Origin: CAYSZB01 sp964435475
Lineage (GTDB): Bacteria; Chloroflexota; Anaerolineae; Anaerolineales; Anaerolineaceae
DNA length: 24,193 bases
NCBI GenBank assembly: GCA_964435475.1
Contig: CAYSZB010000034.1
Coordinates: forward strand, 1 to 24,193
Reading direction: 5' to 3'
Shown: positions 1 through 8,472 of the stretch, piece after piece
How positions within the stretch are numbered: position 1 is the first letter of the stretch
Layout: every line of letters begins with the position of its first letter
Program-made: the position numbers and the translations under genes
Notes under the pieces: model-generated
The model's input: only the letters and a program-made list of their open reading frames with translations
The model's database searches: none
Told to the model about the DNA's origin: nothing

Positions 1-22
1 AAAAACAATTGAAGGTTAATCG

Positions 23-448
23 TTAATCCCCGCCAATCGTCTCAGGCGTCAATTCGTATAACTCAATCAATACACCACCCGTAGATTTAGGATGGACAAA
101 AGCCATCTTCCTGCCCGGCAGGACCTGGGGGGTTTCATTGATCAGCCTGACCCCTTTTTCTTTTAAGGAGGTCATCACCGCTTCGATCCCTTGCACTTCA
201 AAACAAAGGTGGTGGATGCCTGGTCCGCGTGTTTCAAGGTACCTGGCCAACCCGCTTTCGCTGTTGGTTGGTTCAACAAGTTCAACTTCGCTGTCACCTA
301 GCGGGAAGAAAGCCACTTTTGAGTGCTGTGATGGCACTTCTTCGATATGATGCAATTCCAATCCAAATGCATCCTGCCAAAAAGGCAGTGCACCTGCGAT
401 TCTATCAACAACTATCGCCACATGGTTAATTTTTTTAATGTCACCCAT
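23..448 (-). CDS. mce: methylmalonyl-CoA epimerase
   Basis: Interconverts the (S) and (R) epimers of methylmalonyl-CoA, linking propionyl-CoA carboxylation to the B12-dependent mutase; cytoplasmic. The 141-residue product has the length and two-module VOC (glyoxalase) fold pattern of the family. Visible metal-ligand positions are the early His in INHVAIVV, the His pair in GIHHLCFEV and the Glu in GVLIELYEL. It starts 14 bases after the mutase stop on the same strand, with an AAGGAA ribosome-binding sequence a few bases before the ATG, so the two genes form an operon for the methylmalonyl-CoA to succinyl-CoA route. The sequence is complete, with a TAA stop; only 22 bases lie beyond it in the window. 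A generic VOC-family dioxygenase is the alternative, but the mutase neighbour makes epimerase much more likely. Confidence 0.95.
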   Translation of the reverse strand: MGDIKKINHVAIVVDRIAGALPFWQDAFGLELHHIEEVPSQHSKVAFFPLGDSEVELVEPTNSESGLARYLETRGPGIHHLCFEVQGIEAVMTSLKEKGVRLINETPQVLPGRKMAFVHPKSTGGVLIELYELTPETIGGD

Positions 449-462
449 TTTTATATTTCCTT

Positions 463-2273
463 TTATAGAAATGCCGGCGCCTGGTATTCACCCCAGACAC
501 CGCGCAACACATTGCATACCTCTCCCAGGGTTACCTGGTTTTCCATGCACTCGACGAACACAGGCAATAAATTATCGGTACCCCTTGCGCAGGATTCAAC
601 ATGGCTCAAAAGATCATGCACTTTCTGATTGTCCCGGTTCTGCCTTAACCTTGCCAAACGCATATGTTGATCTGCCTCGATCTGGGGATCGATCTTGAGA
701 GGATCCAGGGTTATTTTCTCATCGACCTTGTATTGATTGACACCAACCACGACTTCCTCGCCACTTTCCATCTTCTTCTGGAAATCATAAGCAGCATTTT
801 GGATCTCGCTTTGCATAAAGCCATTCTCAATGGCTCGCAAAGCCCCACCCAGGGCATCGATTTTTTCCAGGTATTGATCTGCACCGCTCTCAATTTGATC
901 AGTCAGGTATTCAACCAGATATGAACCGGCAAGTGGATCAACCACATCCGCAACTCCCGACTCATTGGCGATTATCTGTTGGGTCCTCAACGCAACCTGC
1001 ACTGATTTTTGCGTCGGAAGCCACAAAGCCTCATCCATACTATTCGTATGCAGGGACTGCGTTCCACCCAGCACCGCAGCCAGGGCTTGCATGGTTACCC
1101 TGATGACATTGTTCTCGGGTTGGCTGGCGGTTAATGTCGAGCCCGCAGTCTGGGTATGAAACCTCAACTTCATCGAGTTTTCACTCTTCGCCCTGAACCT
1201 GTCATGCATGATCCGCGCATAGAGCCTTCGCGCAGCTCTGAACTTGGCAATTTCCTCGAGGAAATTATTGTGGGCATTAAAGAAAAATGAGAGTTGGGAA
1301 GCAAAATCATCCACCGCCAAACCGGCACTGATCGCTGCCTCGATGTAGGCAATGGCATTTGCCAGGGTGAACGCCACTTCCTGGACAGCTGTACTGCCTG
1401 CTTCGCGGATGTGATATCCCGAGATGCTGATCGTATTCCAGTTGGGGACTTCCGTTTTACAAAACTTGAAAATATCGGTGATCAGGCGCATGGATGGCTT
1501 GGGAGGATAAATATATGTTCCNNNNNNNNNNNNNNNNNNNNNNNNNNNNNNNNNNNNNNNNNNNNNNNNNNNNNNNNNNNNNNNNNNNNNNNNNNNNNNN
1601 NNNNNNNNNNNNNNNNNNNNNTGAAAATATCGGTGATCAGGCGCATGGATGGCTTGGGAGGATAAATATATGTTCCGCGGGCAATATACTCTTTCAAGAT
1701 ATCATTCTGGATGGTTCCCCTGAGTTTGGAGGTTTCGACGCCCTGTTTTCTACCCACTGCAATGTATGCTGCCAGGAGGATGGCGGCAGGGGCGTTAATG
1801 GTCATGCTGGTTGAAACCTTGTCCAGTGGTATATCCCTGAACAAGGCTTCCATGTCCTCAAGGGAAGAGATCGAGACCCCGACCTTGCCCACCTCTCCCA
1901 GGGCGATCGGGTCATCAGCATCATACCCAATCTGGGTCGGCAGGTCGAAAGCCACAGACAGGCCCGTTTGACCCTGGTCCAGGAGGAAGCGGTAGCGTTT
2001 ATTTGATTCTGCAGCTGAAGCATAACCAGCATACTGGCGCATTGTCCAGAAACGACCGCGGTACATGGTCGGTTGAACACCGCGTGTGTAAGGGTAGCAA
2101 CCCGGGAAACCGAGATCCTCCAGGTATCCCTCATCAATATTTTGCGGCAAATTGACCGGCTCTAACCTGACACCTGAAGATGTAGTAAATTGCGCTTTTC
2201 TTTCCGGGAACTTCTTGACAGACGGCTGGTACGCATTGGTTACCCAATCCTCATATGATTTCGAATTATCCAT
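463..2273 (-). CDS. mcmA1: methylmalonyl-CoA mutase, large (catalytic) subunit, interrupted by an assembly gap
   Basis: Catalyses the radical rearrangement of (R)-methylmalonyl-CoA to succinyl-CoA. As given, the frame is broken by 100 N and a duplicated 55-base end (1467-1676). Deleting those 155 bases gives one 551-residue protein joined at MRLITDIFKFCK. It contains only the substrate-binding TIM-barrel domain; the C-terminal B12-binding domain of fused mutases is absent, so a separate small subunit is expected elsewhere. Visible motifs: TMYRGRFWTMRQYAG (residues 69-83), SVAFDLPTQIGYD (106-118), the Arg of ARGTYIYPP (residue 199) and SISGYH (231-236), which carries the active-site Tyr-His pair. 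The RQY tyrosine (residue 81) and Arg199 match the methylmalonyl-CoA type rather than the RQF of isobutyryl-CoA mutases. Oddity: the usual Tyr in RGxYPTMY is Gln (residue 67). The ATG at 2273 follows GAGGAG. Confidence 0.94.
1467..1676. other. assembly gap with duplicated 55-base ends
   Basis: Positions 1522-1621 are exactly 100 N. The 55 bases before the run (1467-1521) are identical to the 55 bases after it (1622-1676). The 155-base excess is not a multiple of three and is what breaks the mutase frame; collapsing it restores an uninterrupted gene. This is the signature of two contigs that overlap by one k-mer being scaffolded with a default 100-N spacer instead of merged. Confidence 0.95.
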
Positions 2274-2306
2274 AGATTATTGTCTCCTCAGTTGTTTTAC
2301 GAATTA

Positions 2307-2341
2307 AGTATACCCGAATCAAATGTTTGATTTGATCAAAT
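2307..2341 (-). promoter_or_regulatory. candidate mutase promoter with overlapping palindromes
   Basis: On the minus strand TATACT (2312-2307) is a good -10 hexamer, 34 bases upstream of the mutase ATG. The matching -35 position (about 2330-2335) has no consensus but falls inside two overlapping symmetric elements: AATCAAA-TG-TTTGATT (2317-2332) and ATTTGATCAAAT (2330-2341). Perfect dyads over a -35 region are typical of repressor operators. This is an inference from layout; no regulator gene is nearby. Confidence 0.4.
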
Positions 2342-2374
2342 TCCCAAAAGTGGTCCCATATTTTCTGTAAACTC

Positions 2375-2383
2375 TGGTAAAAT
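2375..2383 (+). promoter_or_regulatory. extended -10 promoter candidate for rplI
   Basis: TGG followed by TAAAAT (2378-2383) forms an extended -10 element. No good -35 lies 16-18 bases upstream, which extended -10 promoters tolerate. Transcription would begin near 2390, giving a leader of about 64 bases before the rplI ATG at 2454. Confidence 0.35.
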
Positions 2384-2453
2384 TTGTCGGTTCATCTTGT
2401 TGTACCCTTCAAGGTGAATAAACCACAAAAATTGGAAAGGTAAAGGGCTTGAA

Positions 2454-3008
2454 ATGAAAGTTTTATTGATCAAAGATGTTTATAAGTTAGGTAGAGCGGG
2501 GGAAGTTAAGAAGGTTGCTGATGGATATGGAAGAAATTTCCTGATCCCCCAAAAGTTTGCGATCCCTGCATCTGAAGGCGCCTTAAGAATGGCAAAATCG
2601 ATCGGTCAAAAAGCGACCGAACGCAGAGCTGTCCTTAACAACGAATTGAGCAGTGTAGCAGATGTGCTTGCCCAGGTAAAGTTGATGTTCTCAGTCAAGG
2701 CTGGAGAGACCGGGAAACTTTATGGCTCAGTTTCGCAACAGATGATCGTTGAAGAAATTAAATCCAAGCACAACATTGACCTGGATCGCCGACAGGTTGC
2801 CATGGAACCGATCCGCACTTTGGGTGAATTCCAGGTGCCGGTTCAATTAACGCTTGACCTGGTGCCTAACATTACCGTTGTTGTCACCCGTGAAGGTGAG
2901 CAGGTTGCCGGGGTCAAGACCACAAGCGAAAAGGTTACGCAAACTGAACCCGCCCAGGTTGAAGAATCCACACCAGAAGAACCAGCTGAACAGCAAATAG
3001 AAGAATAA
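2454..3008 (+). CDS. rplI: 50S ribosomal protein L9
   Basis: Large-subunit protein that binds 23S rRNA domain V through its N-terminal domain and reaches out from the ribosome through a long helix. The N-terminus (MKVLLIKDV, then GEVKKVADGYGRNFLIP at residues 16-32) is the L9 signature almost unchanged, followed by the connecting helix and the C-terminal domain (GKLYGSVS near residue 87, then IDLDRRQV). At 184 residues it is longer than the usual 150 or so; the extra 30 residues are an acidic, Glu/Pro/Thr-rich tail with no recognisable domain. The gene is single: the rpsF-ssb-rpsR neighbours common in other bacteria are absent, and a strong terminator closes it just downstream. Confidence 0.98.
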   Translation: MKVLLIKDVYKLGRAGEVKKVADGYGRNFLIPQKFAIPASEGALRMAKSIGQKATERRAVLNNELSSVADVLAQVKLMFSVKAGETGKLYGSVSQQMIVEEIKSKHNIDLDRRQVAMEPIRTLGEFQVPVQLTLDLVPNITVVVTREGEQVAGVKTTSEKVTQTEPAQVEESTPEEPAEQQIEE

Positions 3009-3026
3009 CCAGACACTTTTAGACAT

Positions 3027-3072
3027 AACCGGTCTGATGGTATCTATTGCCTATCAGACCGGTTTTAATTAC
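3027..3072 (+). terminator. rho-independent terminator after rplI
   Basis: A perfect 12-base-pair stem, AACCGGTCTGAT (3027-3038) with ATCAGACCGGTT (3053-3064), encloses a 14-base loop and is followed by TTAATT. It lies 18 bases after the rplI stop. The promoter of the next gene uses the loop and the right arm of the same hairpin. Confidence 0.85.
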
Positions 3073-3075
3073 AAT
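3047..3075 (+). promoter_or_regulatory. promoter inside the terminator, giving a leaderless start
   Basis: TTGCCT (3047-3052) and TACAAT (3070-3075) are separated by exactly 17 bases, a good -35/-10 pair (4/6 and 5/6 matches). The expected start point, about 7 bases after the -10, coincides with the A of the ATG at 3082. No Shine-Dalgarno sequence precedes that ATG, so the mRNA is predicted to be leaderless. Confidence 0.55.
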
Positions 3076-3081
3076 ACCACT

Positions 3082-4395
3082 ATGTCAGAGTCACCCGGCA
3101 GTGTACTGCGAGACAAACGCATTGAATTGGGCTTATCTTATGGGAAAGTCGCTGAGCAAACGCTCATTCGCATTCCCATCATCGAAGCACTCGAAGAAGA
3201 TGACCATTCAGTTTTTGCCTCTGAATCTCAATTCAGGGGGTTCATCAGGAATTATGCCCAATTCTTAGGCCTGGATATGGAAGAGATTGTTCCTGATTAT
3301 TCAATTAAAGCCAATATTGAAGTGAACCAGGAAGATAATAAAATCGATGACAGGTTGCCAGGAACACCCCAACTTAAAAAAGAGCCAGAAAAGCTGCCGC
3401 CAGATGAGCCCGGAGAAATTATCCAGGTAGATTTACCTAAACTGGATGAATCTGAGGGTGATAAAACCAGGTCACAGAAAATTTTTCAAGAAATCGGATC
3501 CTCGCTTTATGAGAGACGATCCCTGCTCAGTTTCTCACTTGCAGATGTGGAAAGCCTCATTCACATTAAAGATGAATACCTGAATGCATTGGAAACAGGA
3601 AATCTCGAAATCCTGCCAAGCTCAGTACAAACCAGGGGTATCCTTCAAAATTATGCCAGGTTTCTCGACCTGGACGTTGAAAAGATCATGCTTCTCTTTG
3701 CAGAAGGGTTGCAGCAACGCAGGGAGGAATCAATCCCGGTTGATGCCAAACGACGTGGAAAATTAAAAGACCCGTCGACTGCCCTGGTATTCTTCAAAAA
3801 ATACTTTACCCTGGACCTCTTGTTTGGCAGCATCCTGATCATCGGGATGCTGGTCTTCCTGATCTGGAGTACTACCAGGATGTTAGATTCATCCAATGAG
3901 AACCCGTCACAGGCAACCCTGCCAAATGTATCAGATGTTTTGGAGATGACCAACCAGAGTTATATAGAAGCTCAAAAAACTGCCAGTACCGCTGAAAACC
4001 CGGGCGAAATAACAGAGATCCGACCCACAAATACTCTCATCCTGCCGCTGGAAATCTACAACACACCAATCCAGGTGTTGGTCATTCCCAACCAATCGGT
4101 ATGGATCAGGGTTGTTACCGATGGCGACATTGAATTTGAAGGCAGGCTTGAAGCGGGTGATGCAAAAACCTACTCTGCAGAAACAAACCTCAGCCTGGTA
4201 TGCGGGAACGCTGCAGCCATCCAGGTTTTCTTTAAGGGTGAATCCCTTGGTGCCCTGGGTCCGCTTGGCAGCGTGGTCCTATTATCATTTGACAGCAATG
4301 GTTTGATCGAACCTGCAGCAACACCCACCCCGACATTGTTACCAGCAGACCAAGCAAACCCGGCATCGACAGAAACCCAATTGCCAAATCCATAA
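3082..4395 (+). CDS. RodZ-like membrane protein with two N-terminal helix-turn-helix domains
   Basis: Related to RodZ, which links MreB to the cell-wall elongation machinery. The 437-residue product has a RodZ-type HTH at residues 5-71 (ending FRGFIRNYAQFLGLD), an acidic linker, and a second HTH of the same type at about 138-205 (ending TRGILQNYARFLDLD). A basic stretch and a single membrane helix (about 244-264) follow, then an outside region with a RodZ C-terminal beta domain (VWIRVVTDGDIEFEGRL, then GPLGSVVLL) and a Pro/Thr-rich tail. I start at the ATG at 3082 rather than the in-frame 3037, because the latter lies within the terminator and before the predicted promoter, and the HTH begins just after 3082. 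rimO follows after 10 bases, so the two are co-transcribed. The doubled HTH is unlike standard RodZ, so the exact role is uncertain. Confidence 0.85.
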   Translation: MSESPGSVLRDKRIELGLSYGKVAEQTLIRIPIIEALEEDDHSVFASESQFRGFIRNYAQFLGLDMEEIVPDYSIKANIEVNQEDNKIDDRLPGTPQLKKEPEKLPPDEPGEIIQVDLPKLDESEGDKTRSQKIFQEIGSSLYERRSLLSFSLADVESLIHIKDEYLNALETGNLEILPSSVQTRGILQNYARFLDLDVEKIMLLFAEGLQQRREESIPVDAKRRGKLKDPSTALVFFKKYFTLDLLFGSILIIGMLVFLIWSTTRMLDSSNENPSQATLPNVSDVLEMTNQSYIEAQKTASTAENPGEITEIRPTNTLILPLEIYNTPIQVLVIPNQSVWIRVVTDGDIEFEGRLEAGDAKTYSAETNLSLVCGNAAAIQVFFKGESLGALGPLGSVVLLSFDSNGLIEPAATPTPTLLPADQANPASTETQLPNP

Positions 4396-4405
4396 CCCTT
4401 TTACT

Positions 4406-5764
4406 ATGAAAATAATCGAAAACACATATCACTTAATTTCTTTAGGGTGCGCTAAAAACCTTGTAGACTCCCATGCCATGCGGCACCTGCTGGCACAAAA
4501 TGCCCTTGATGAAACAAGGGCAGCGAAGTCCGCAAAATACCTGATCGTCAATACTTGTGGGTTTATTGAATCTGCCAGGCAGGAATCCCTGGAAACATTG
4601 AGAAACCTGGCAAAAAAGAAAAAGCCCGGTCAATTTCTCATAGCTGCCGGGTGCATGTCTCAGAGGATGCAGGCAAAACTACTGGAGGAAGTAGAAGGGA
4701 TCGATGCCATGCTGGGAACCCGCCGCTGGATGGATATCCACAAGGTGCTGAGCAGCCTACAGGCGAATGGGTCACTGCGCCCCTATTTGCACTTTCCGAC
4801 GGCATCCTCCATGGGTCGGGACGAAGGCGGCGCTCCTGCGATCGCCATCCAGGGTAAGAGCAGCTACTTAAAGATCGCGGATGGATGCAACCGTCCATGT
4901 GCGTATTGTGCGATCCCGCTGATAAAAGGTTCCCTGGTCAGCAGGCCTGTCAATTCAATAATCGATGAAATTCTGATCCTCCAGGATGCAGGCATCCGGG
5001 AGGTCAACCTGATTGCCCAGGACATCACAGGTTACGGACAGGACCTGGTTTTTAAGGATGGCCTTTTCAATTTATTGGACAAAATATGCACAGCGGCTCC
5101 AAACATTCCATGGATCAGGCTGTTATACACATTTCCCGGGTTCAATGTCAATGAAATGATCCGTGTCATGAAAGCGCACCCCCAGGTCCTGCACTACATT
5201 GACATTCCGCTACAGCATGCAGACCATACTGTATTAAAGGCGATGAAACGCCCAAGTCAAACTGAAAAAGTCATGGCAGATCTCCTAACTTTGAGAAGTA
5301 ACTTTCCAGACCTCGCTGCCAGAACCACATTCATAGTGGGTTTTCCTGGCGAAACAGACAGGGCATTTCAAACTCTGGTTGATTTTATCGAGCAGGTCCG
5401 TTTCAACCACCTTGGCGCTTTCACCTACTCTTTCGAAAAGGGCACATCTGCTGAACGGCTGGGTGACCCCATCCCGATGGAAGTTAAAGAGGAACGCCTG
5501 GCATATTTGATGGAGGTCCAGGCTAAGATATCATCGCAGATCAACCATTCGTTCATAGGTGAGACTCTGGATGTCCTGATCGAAGGCGCTGATCCTAATA
5601 GCCAGATCCTTGTCGGCAGGACAAAACGAGATGCGCCTGAAGTGGACGGATTGGTCATTGCGCAGGGTGTTGGACAGGTCGGCGAAATATTACAGGTGAA
5701 GATAGATAATGCGGGGGAGCACGATTTGTTTGGTCGTGTTGTTAACTTTAAAGGTGATCTTTAG
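4406..5764 (+). CDS. rimO: ribosomal protein S12 methylthiotransferase
   Basis: Radical-SAM enzyme that adds a methylthio group to a conserved Asp of ribosomal protein S12, at the decoding centre. The 452-residue protein has the three domains in order. The N-terminal UPF0004 domain holds cluster ligands Cys15 (ISLGCAKN), Cys51 (NTCGF) and Cys83 (AAGCMS). The radical-SAM core has CNRPCAYC (Cys161, Cys165, Cys168). A C-terminal TRAM domain covers about the last 70 residues. The LGCAKNLVDS signature and the lack of MiaB-specific features favour RimO over the tRNA enzyme MiaB. It sits 10 bases after the RodZ-like gene, and no ribosome-binding sequence is visible before its ATG, so translation may depend on coupling to the upstream gene. 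Confidence 0.96.
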   Translation: MKIIENTYHLISLGCAKNLVDSHAMRHLLAQNALDETRAAKSAKYLIVNTCGFIESARQESLETLRNLAKKKKPGQFLIAAGCMSQRMQAKLLEEVEGIDAMLGTRRWMDIHKVLSSLQANGSLRPYLHFPTASSMGRDEGGAPAIAIQGKSSYLKIADGCNRPCAYCAIPLIKGSLVSRPVNSIIDEILILQDAGIREVNLIAQDITGYGQDLVFKDGLFNLLDKICTAAPNIPWIRLLYTFPGFNVNEMIRVMKAHPQVLHYIDIPLQHADHTVLKAMKRPSQTEKVMADLLTLRSNFPDLAARTTFIVGFPGETDRAFQTLVDFIEQVRFNHLGAFTYSFEKGTSAERLGDPIPMEVKEERLAYLMEVQAKISSQINHSFIGETLDVLIEGADPNSQILVGRTKRDAPEVDGLVIAQGVGQVGEILQVKIDNAGEHDLFGRVVNFKGDL

Positions 5765-5776
5765 CCATTTGCCAGG

Positions 5777-6883
5777 TTAAGGGGTCGGCTCAGGCGTCGG
5801 AGTTTCTCCGGGAGTTAATTGTCCTTCGGGTGTGGGGGTAAGAGTAGGGGTAGGTGTGAAAACCGGCGCTGCGGTTGTCTCTTCAGGTATGGATGGGGGA
5901 TTCTGGGTCTCCCAGCATTTTTCCCCGATCCACACATAGGTCGGCTGGGCTACAGGGTCGCTGCCCAAAGCCATGGCCTGTTCATAATAAGCAAGTGCAC
6001 CGCAAACATCCCCAGTCGAAGCTACCTGGTCAGCGTACTTGATCAATCCCTTGCGCAACCTTTCGGTTGCGGTCATGCCTGACCCATCCCTTAAATTGGG
6101 GAATGCCGGCTGGATCTGGCTGAAATAATACACGACCTGTTCCCAATTGATATCCCAATAACTCGCCCCGGTCAAATACAGACGCGCCCAGGTGCGATAA
6201 CTATCAGCATCCTTGTCTAAAAGTGCGAAACGCTCTGCCAGGGAAAGGTCATAAATGCCTTGTTCAAGTTCACCGAGCTGCAAGATCTTATCAACACCCC
6301 GGTTCCTCAAGGCGATGTAATACAACCCATCGACACTTACCGGTTGATAGGTCAAGTCCAGTTTACGCAATTGATCCATCAGGTCAATAGCTTCAGACCA
6401 CTGTTTATTGTTGATGGCATCCTGTATCTTCTGAAACAAAATATCTGCGCCACCGGTCTCGGGAAGAGGCACCGTGACCACCCTGGTCGGGGTTGGTGTA
6501 GGAGTGACAGTAGGTGTTTTTAATGAGTTCATTTGATACAGCACTTCATACAATTTCTCTGCAGCACCGGGATATTCAGGGTTCAGCCTTAACACATATT
6601 CAAATCGCTCTTGTGCGTTCTGGTACCTTTGATTTTCCAGGTCGATCAAACCCAGCTCAAACTGTTCGCCTGCTTTGAGTGAGATCGATGACTCCTCCTG
6701 GGCAAGACGCCGATTGATGCCAGTTTGAACCCCAATCAGCACCCCCAAAATGATAATAACCAGAGCCATGGCAAGCCCTACGAGCGGCCAAAATGCTTTG
6801 CGGGTAGAAAGTTTCCTGTCATTTATTTCGCTTGCTCCAGAAACATCGACTGGCAACGTTTCTGAATTGTCTGGTTTTTTCAT
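5777..6883 (-). CDS. membrane-anchored TPR-type protein with Thr/Pro-rich linkers
   Basis: Function unknown. The 368-residue product has a polar N-terminus of about 30 residues, one membrane helix (about 32-53, WPLVGLAMALVIIILGVLIGV), and an outside region. The latter begins with a tetratricopeptide-like helix pair (FELGLIDLENQRYQNAQERF, then VLRLNPEYPGAAEKL), followed by a TPTPTPT linker, more TPR-like helical segments with a YYEQAMALG-type motif, and a TPTPTPEG-rich tail. Thr/Pro linkers of this kind are common in surface proteins of Anaerolineae. It starts 20 bases downstream of murJ on the same strand, suggesting co-transcription and perhaps an envelope role, but nothing identifies a substrate. 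Its stop is 12 bases from the convergent rimO stop. Confidence 0.8.
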   Translation of the reverse strand: MKKPDNSETLPVDVSGASEINDRKLSTRKAFWPLVGLAMALVIIILGVLIGVQTGINRRLAQEESSISLKAGEQFELGLIDLENQRYQNAQERFEYVLRLNPEYPGAAEKLYEVLYQMNSLKTPTVTPTPTPTRVVTVPLPETGGADILFQKIQDAINNKQWSEAIDLMDQLRKLDLTYQPVSVDGLYYIALRNRGVDKILQLGELEQGIYDLSLAERFALLDKDADSYRTWARLYLTGASYWDINWEQVVYYFSQIQPAFPNLRDGSGMTATERLRKGLIKYADQVASTGDVCGALAYYEQAMALGSDPVAQPTYVWIGEKCWETQNPPSIPEETTAAPVFTPTPTLTPTPEGQLTPGETPTPEPTP

Positions 6884-6903
6884 GAGCCGAATTATACCGT
6901 AAT

Positions 6904-8445
6904 CTATAAATGAACCAATTCACGCAATTCCCGACGGATGGGAATTAATGCACAGAGTAACCCAATTGCCATCGCAATAATTGCGATGATCCATTCCGAT
7001 AAACTCAAGGGCAGCTTATTCATCAAAACCCAAACAACGACTCCGCCCAGTAGCCCTGAAAGTAAAGCCCTGATTATTGTCATGCCAGGAGAAAGGTTTG
7101 CGCCGAGGTTCTTTCCCAGCAATATCATCAAAACGACAGCCTGTAAGGTGAAAGCGATACTGTTTGAAAGGGCAATTCCTGCTGCATCCAGCCTTTTATA
7201 AAGGATGATCGCCAGGATCACAAATAACAGGGATGTGCCCGCGGTTGTCAACATCGGGATCCTTGCATTTTGCCTGGCGTAGAAAGACCTTACCAGCAAT
7301 TCCACCAGGCTGTGTCCAGCCACCCCGATCAGAAAGGCGCGTGCCGTGAACATGACCAGGCTGGTTTCTTCAGCGGTAAAGTTAAATGCAAGCTGGACGA
7401 GGGGCAAGAGCCCCAACCCCAGGATGACACTGATCGGGATGGTGATCGCGATCATAACCCTGATCGTTTTGAGGATCTGGTCTTTCAGTTCCGTGAATTG
7501 TTCATTGGCCACCTTTTCAGACAAGGTGGGTAACAGCGCGGTGGCAATAGCAGTCCCGATCAAGGTTTCCGGCACTTGCATGATCAACCATCCATAGGTA
7601 AGCGCCGAAATGGCTCCCGATGCCAGCCGCGATGCCAGGTTGTCCTGGACCAAAAAGATCAATTGAATGAACAGCATACTGACGAGGCGTGGACCCATCA
7701 TCCTGAGTACTTTCTTCACATCCGGGTCTTTGATCTTGAGCTGACATGACCACTTGAACTGATATTTGATCAACCCCGGCACCTGGATCAAAAGGTGCAA
7801 AATTGCACCGATGATCGCACCATAAACCAATCCCTTGATACCCAATCCAAAAGCAGGCAGGGTCATGCCAAGCACGCGCAGCCCCTTTTCTGGGGCTAAA
7901 ATGATCGCCCCAAATATCTGCCCCACATCAAACAACACGGGGGCCAACGCAGGCAACAGAAAATGCTGGTTGGCGTGCAACCCCGCCATGATCAACCCAC
8001 TGATGGAAAAAACAAGGGTTGAGATCAAGTTCAGGCGCATCAAATCAACAGCCAACGCTTGTTGTTCGGTTGTGAACCCCGGGGCGATACCGACCTGGCT
8101 TCTCACCAGGGGGACAGCAAAAATCGCAATGAGTATTGAAAATGCAAATGTGACAATAAATGCCAGGTTGGCAATGCGAGAAAACAATTGCCAGGCTTTA
8201 TCCTTTCCATCTGTGGAAAGAACCGCAGAGAGGATCGGAATGAACGCCATGGCTAACGCACCCCCGGAGATCAGGGCAAACAACATATCCGGAAGGTTGT
8301 TAGCCGCATTAAAGACATCCAATTCCATTGAGAGGCCAAATTGCCTGCCAACGACCAGTTGCCTTAAAATACCCAGGGCTTTATCAACCGCAAAGAATAT
8401 CGCGATCATCAGTGAGACCCTGGTTATCCGGCTGATCTTTTTCAT
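6904..8445 (-). CDS. murJ: lipid II flippase MurJ (MviN)
   Basis: Integral membrane flippase of the MOP superfamily that moves the peptidoglycan precursor lipid II across the membrane. The 513-residue product is hydrophobic throughout, with the roughly 14 helices expected. It begins with the family pattern DVFNAANNLPDMLFALISGG, then AMAFIPIL, and later GLVYGAIIGAILHLLIQVPGL. I place the start at the ATG at 8445 (MKKISRITRVS): AGGAG lies 7 bases upstream and the homologous region begins there. A longer in-frame extension to 8553 adds a polar segment that no MurJ has and runs across both divergent promoters. It shares the upstream region with the RsmI-like gene and is followed by the TPR protein. 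Confidence 0.95.
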   Translation of the reverse strand: MKKISRITRVSLMIAIFFAVDKALGILRQLVVGRQFGLSMELDVFNAANNLPDMLFALISGGALAMAFIPILSAVLSTDGKDKAWQLFSRIANLAFIVTFAFSILIAIFAVPLVRSQVGIAPGFTTEQQALAVDLMRLNLISTLVFSISGLIMAGLHANQHFLLPALAPVLFDVGQIFGAIILAPEKGLRVLGMTLPAFGLGIKGLVYGAIIGAILHLLIQVPGLIKYQFKWSCQLKIKDPDVKKVLRMMGPRLVSMLFIQLIFLVQDNLASRLASGAISALTYGWLIMQVPETLIGTAIATALLPTLSEKVANEQFTELKDQILKTIRVMIAITIPISVILGLGLLPLVQLAFNFTAEETSLVMFTARAFLIGVAGHSLVELLVRSFYARQNARIPMLTTAGTSLLFVILAIILYKRLDAAGIALSNSIAFTLQAVVLMILLGKNLGANLSPGMTIIRALLSGLLGGVVVWVLMNKLPLSLSEWIIAIIAMAIGLLCALIPIRRELRELVHL

Positions 8446-8472
8446 AACAAATCTCCTCGTGTCCAAGTATAA

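Noticed and set aside
463..2273. The mutase looks like two partial genes or a frameshifted pseudogene.
   Set aside because: The break coincides with the N run and its duplicated flank; merging the flanks gives one intact protein.
3037..3081. A longer N-terminus for the RodZ-like protein from 3037.
   Set aside because: It lies inside the rplI terminator and upstream of the predicted promoter start, and adds residues before the HTH domain with no family match.
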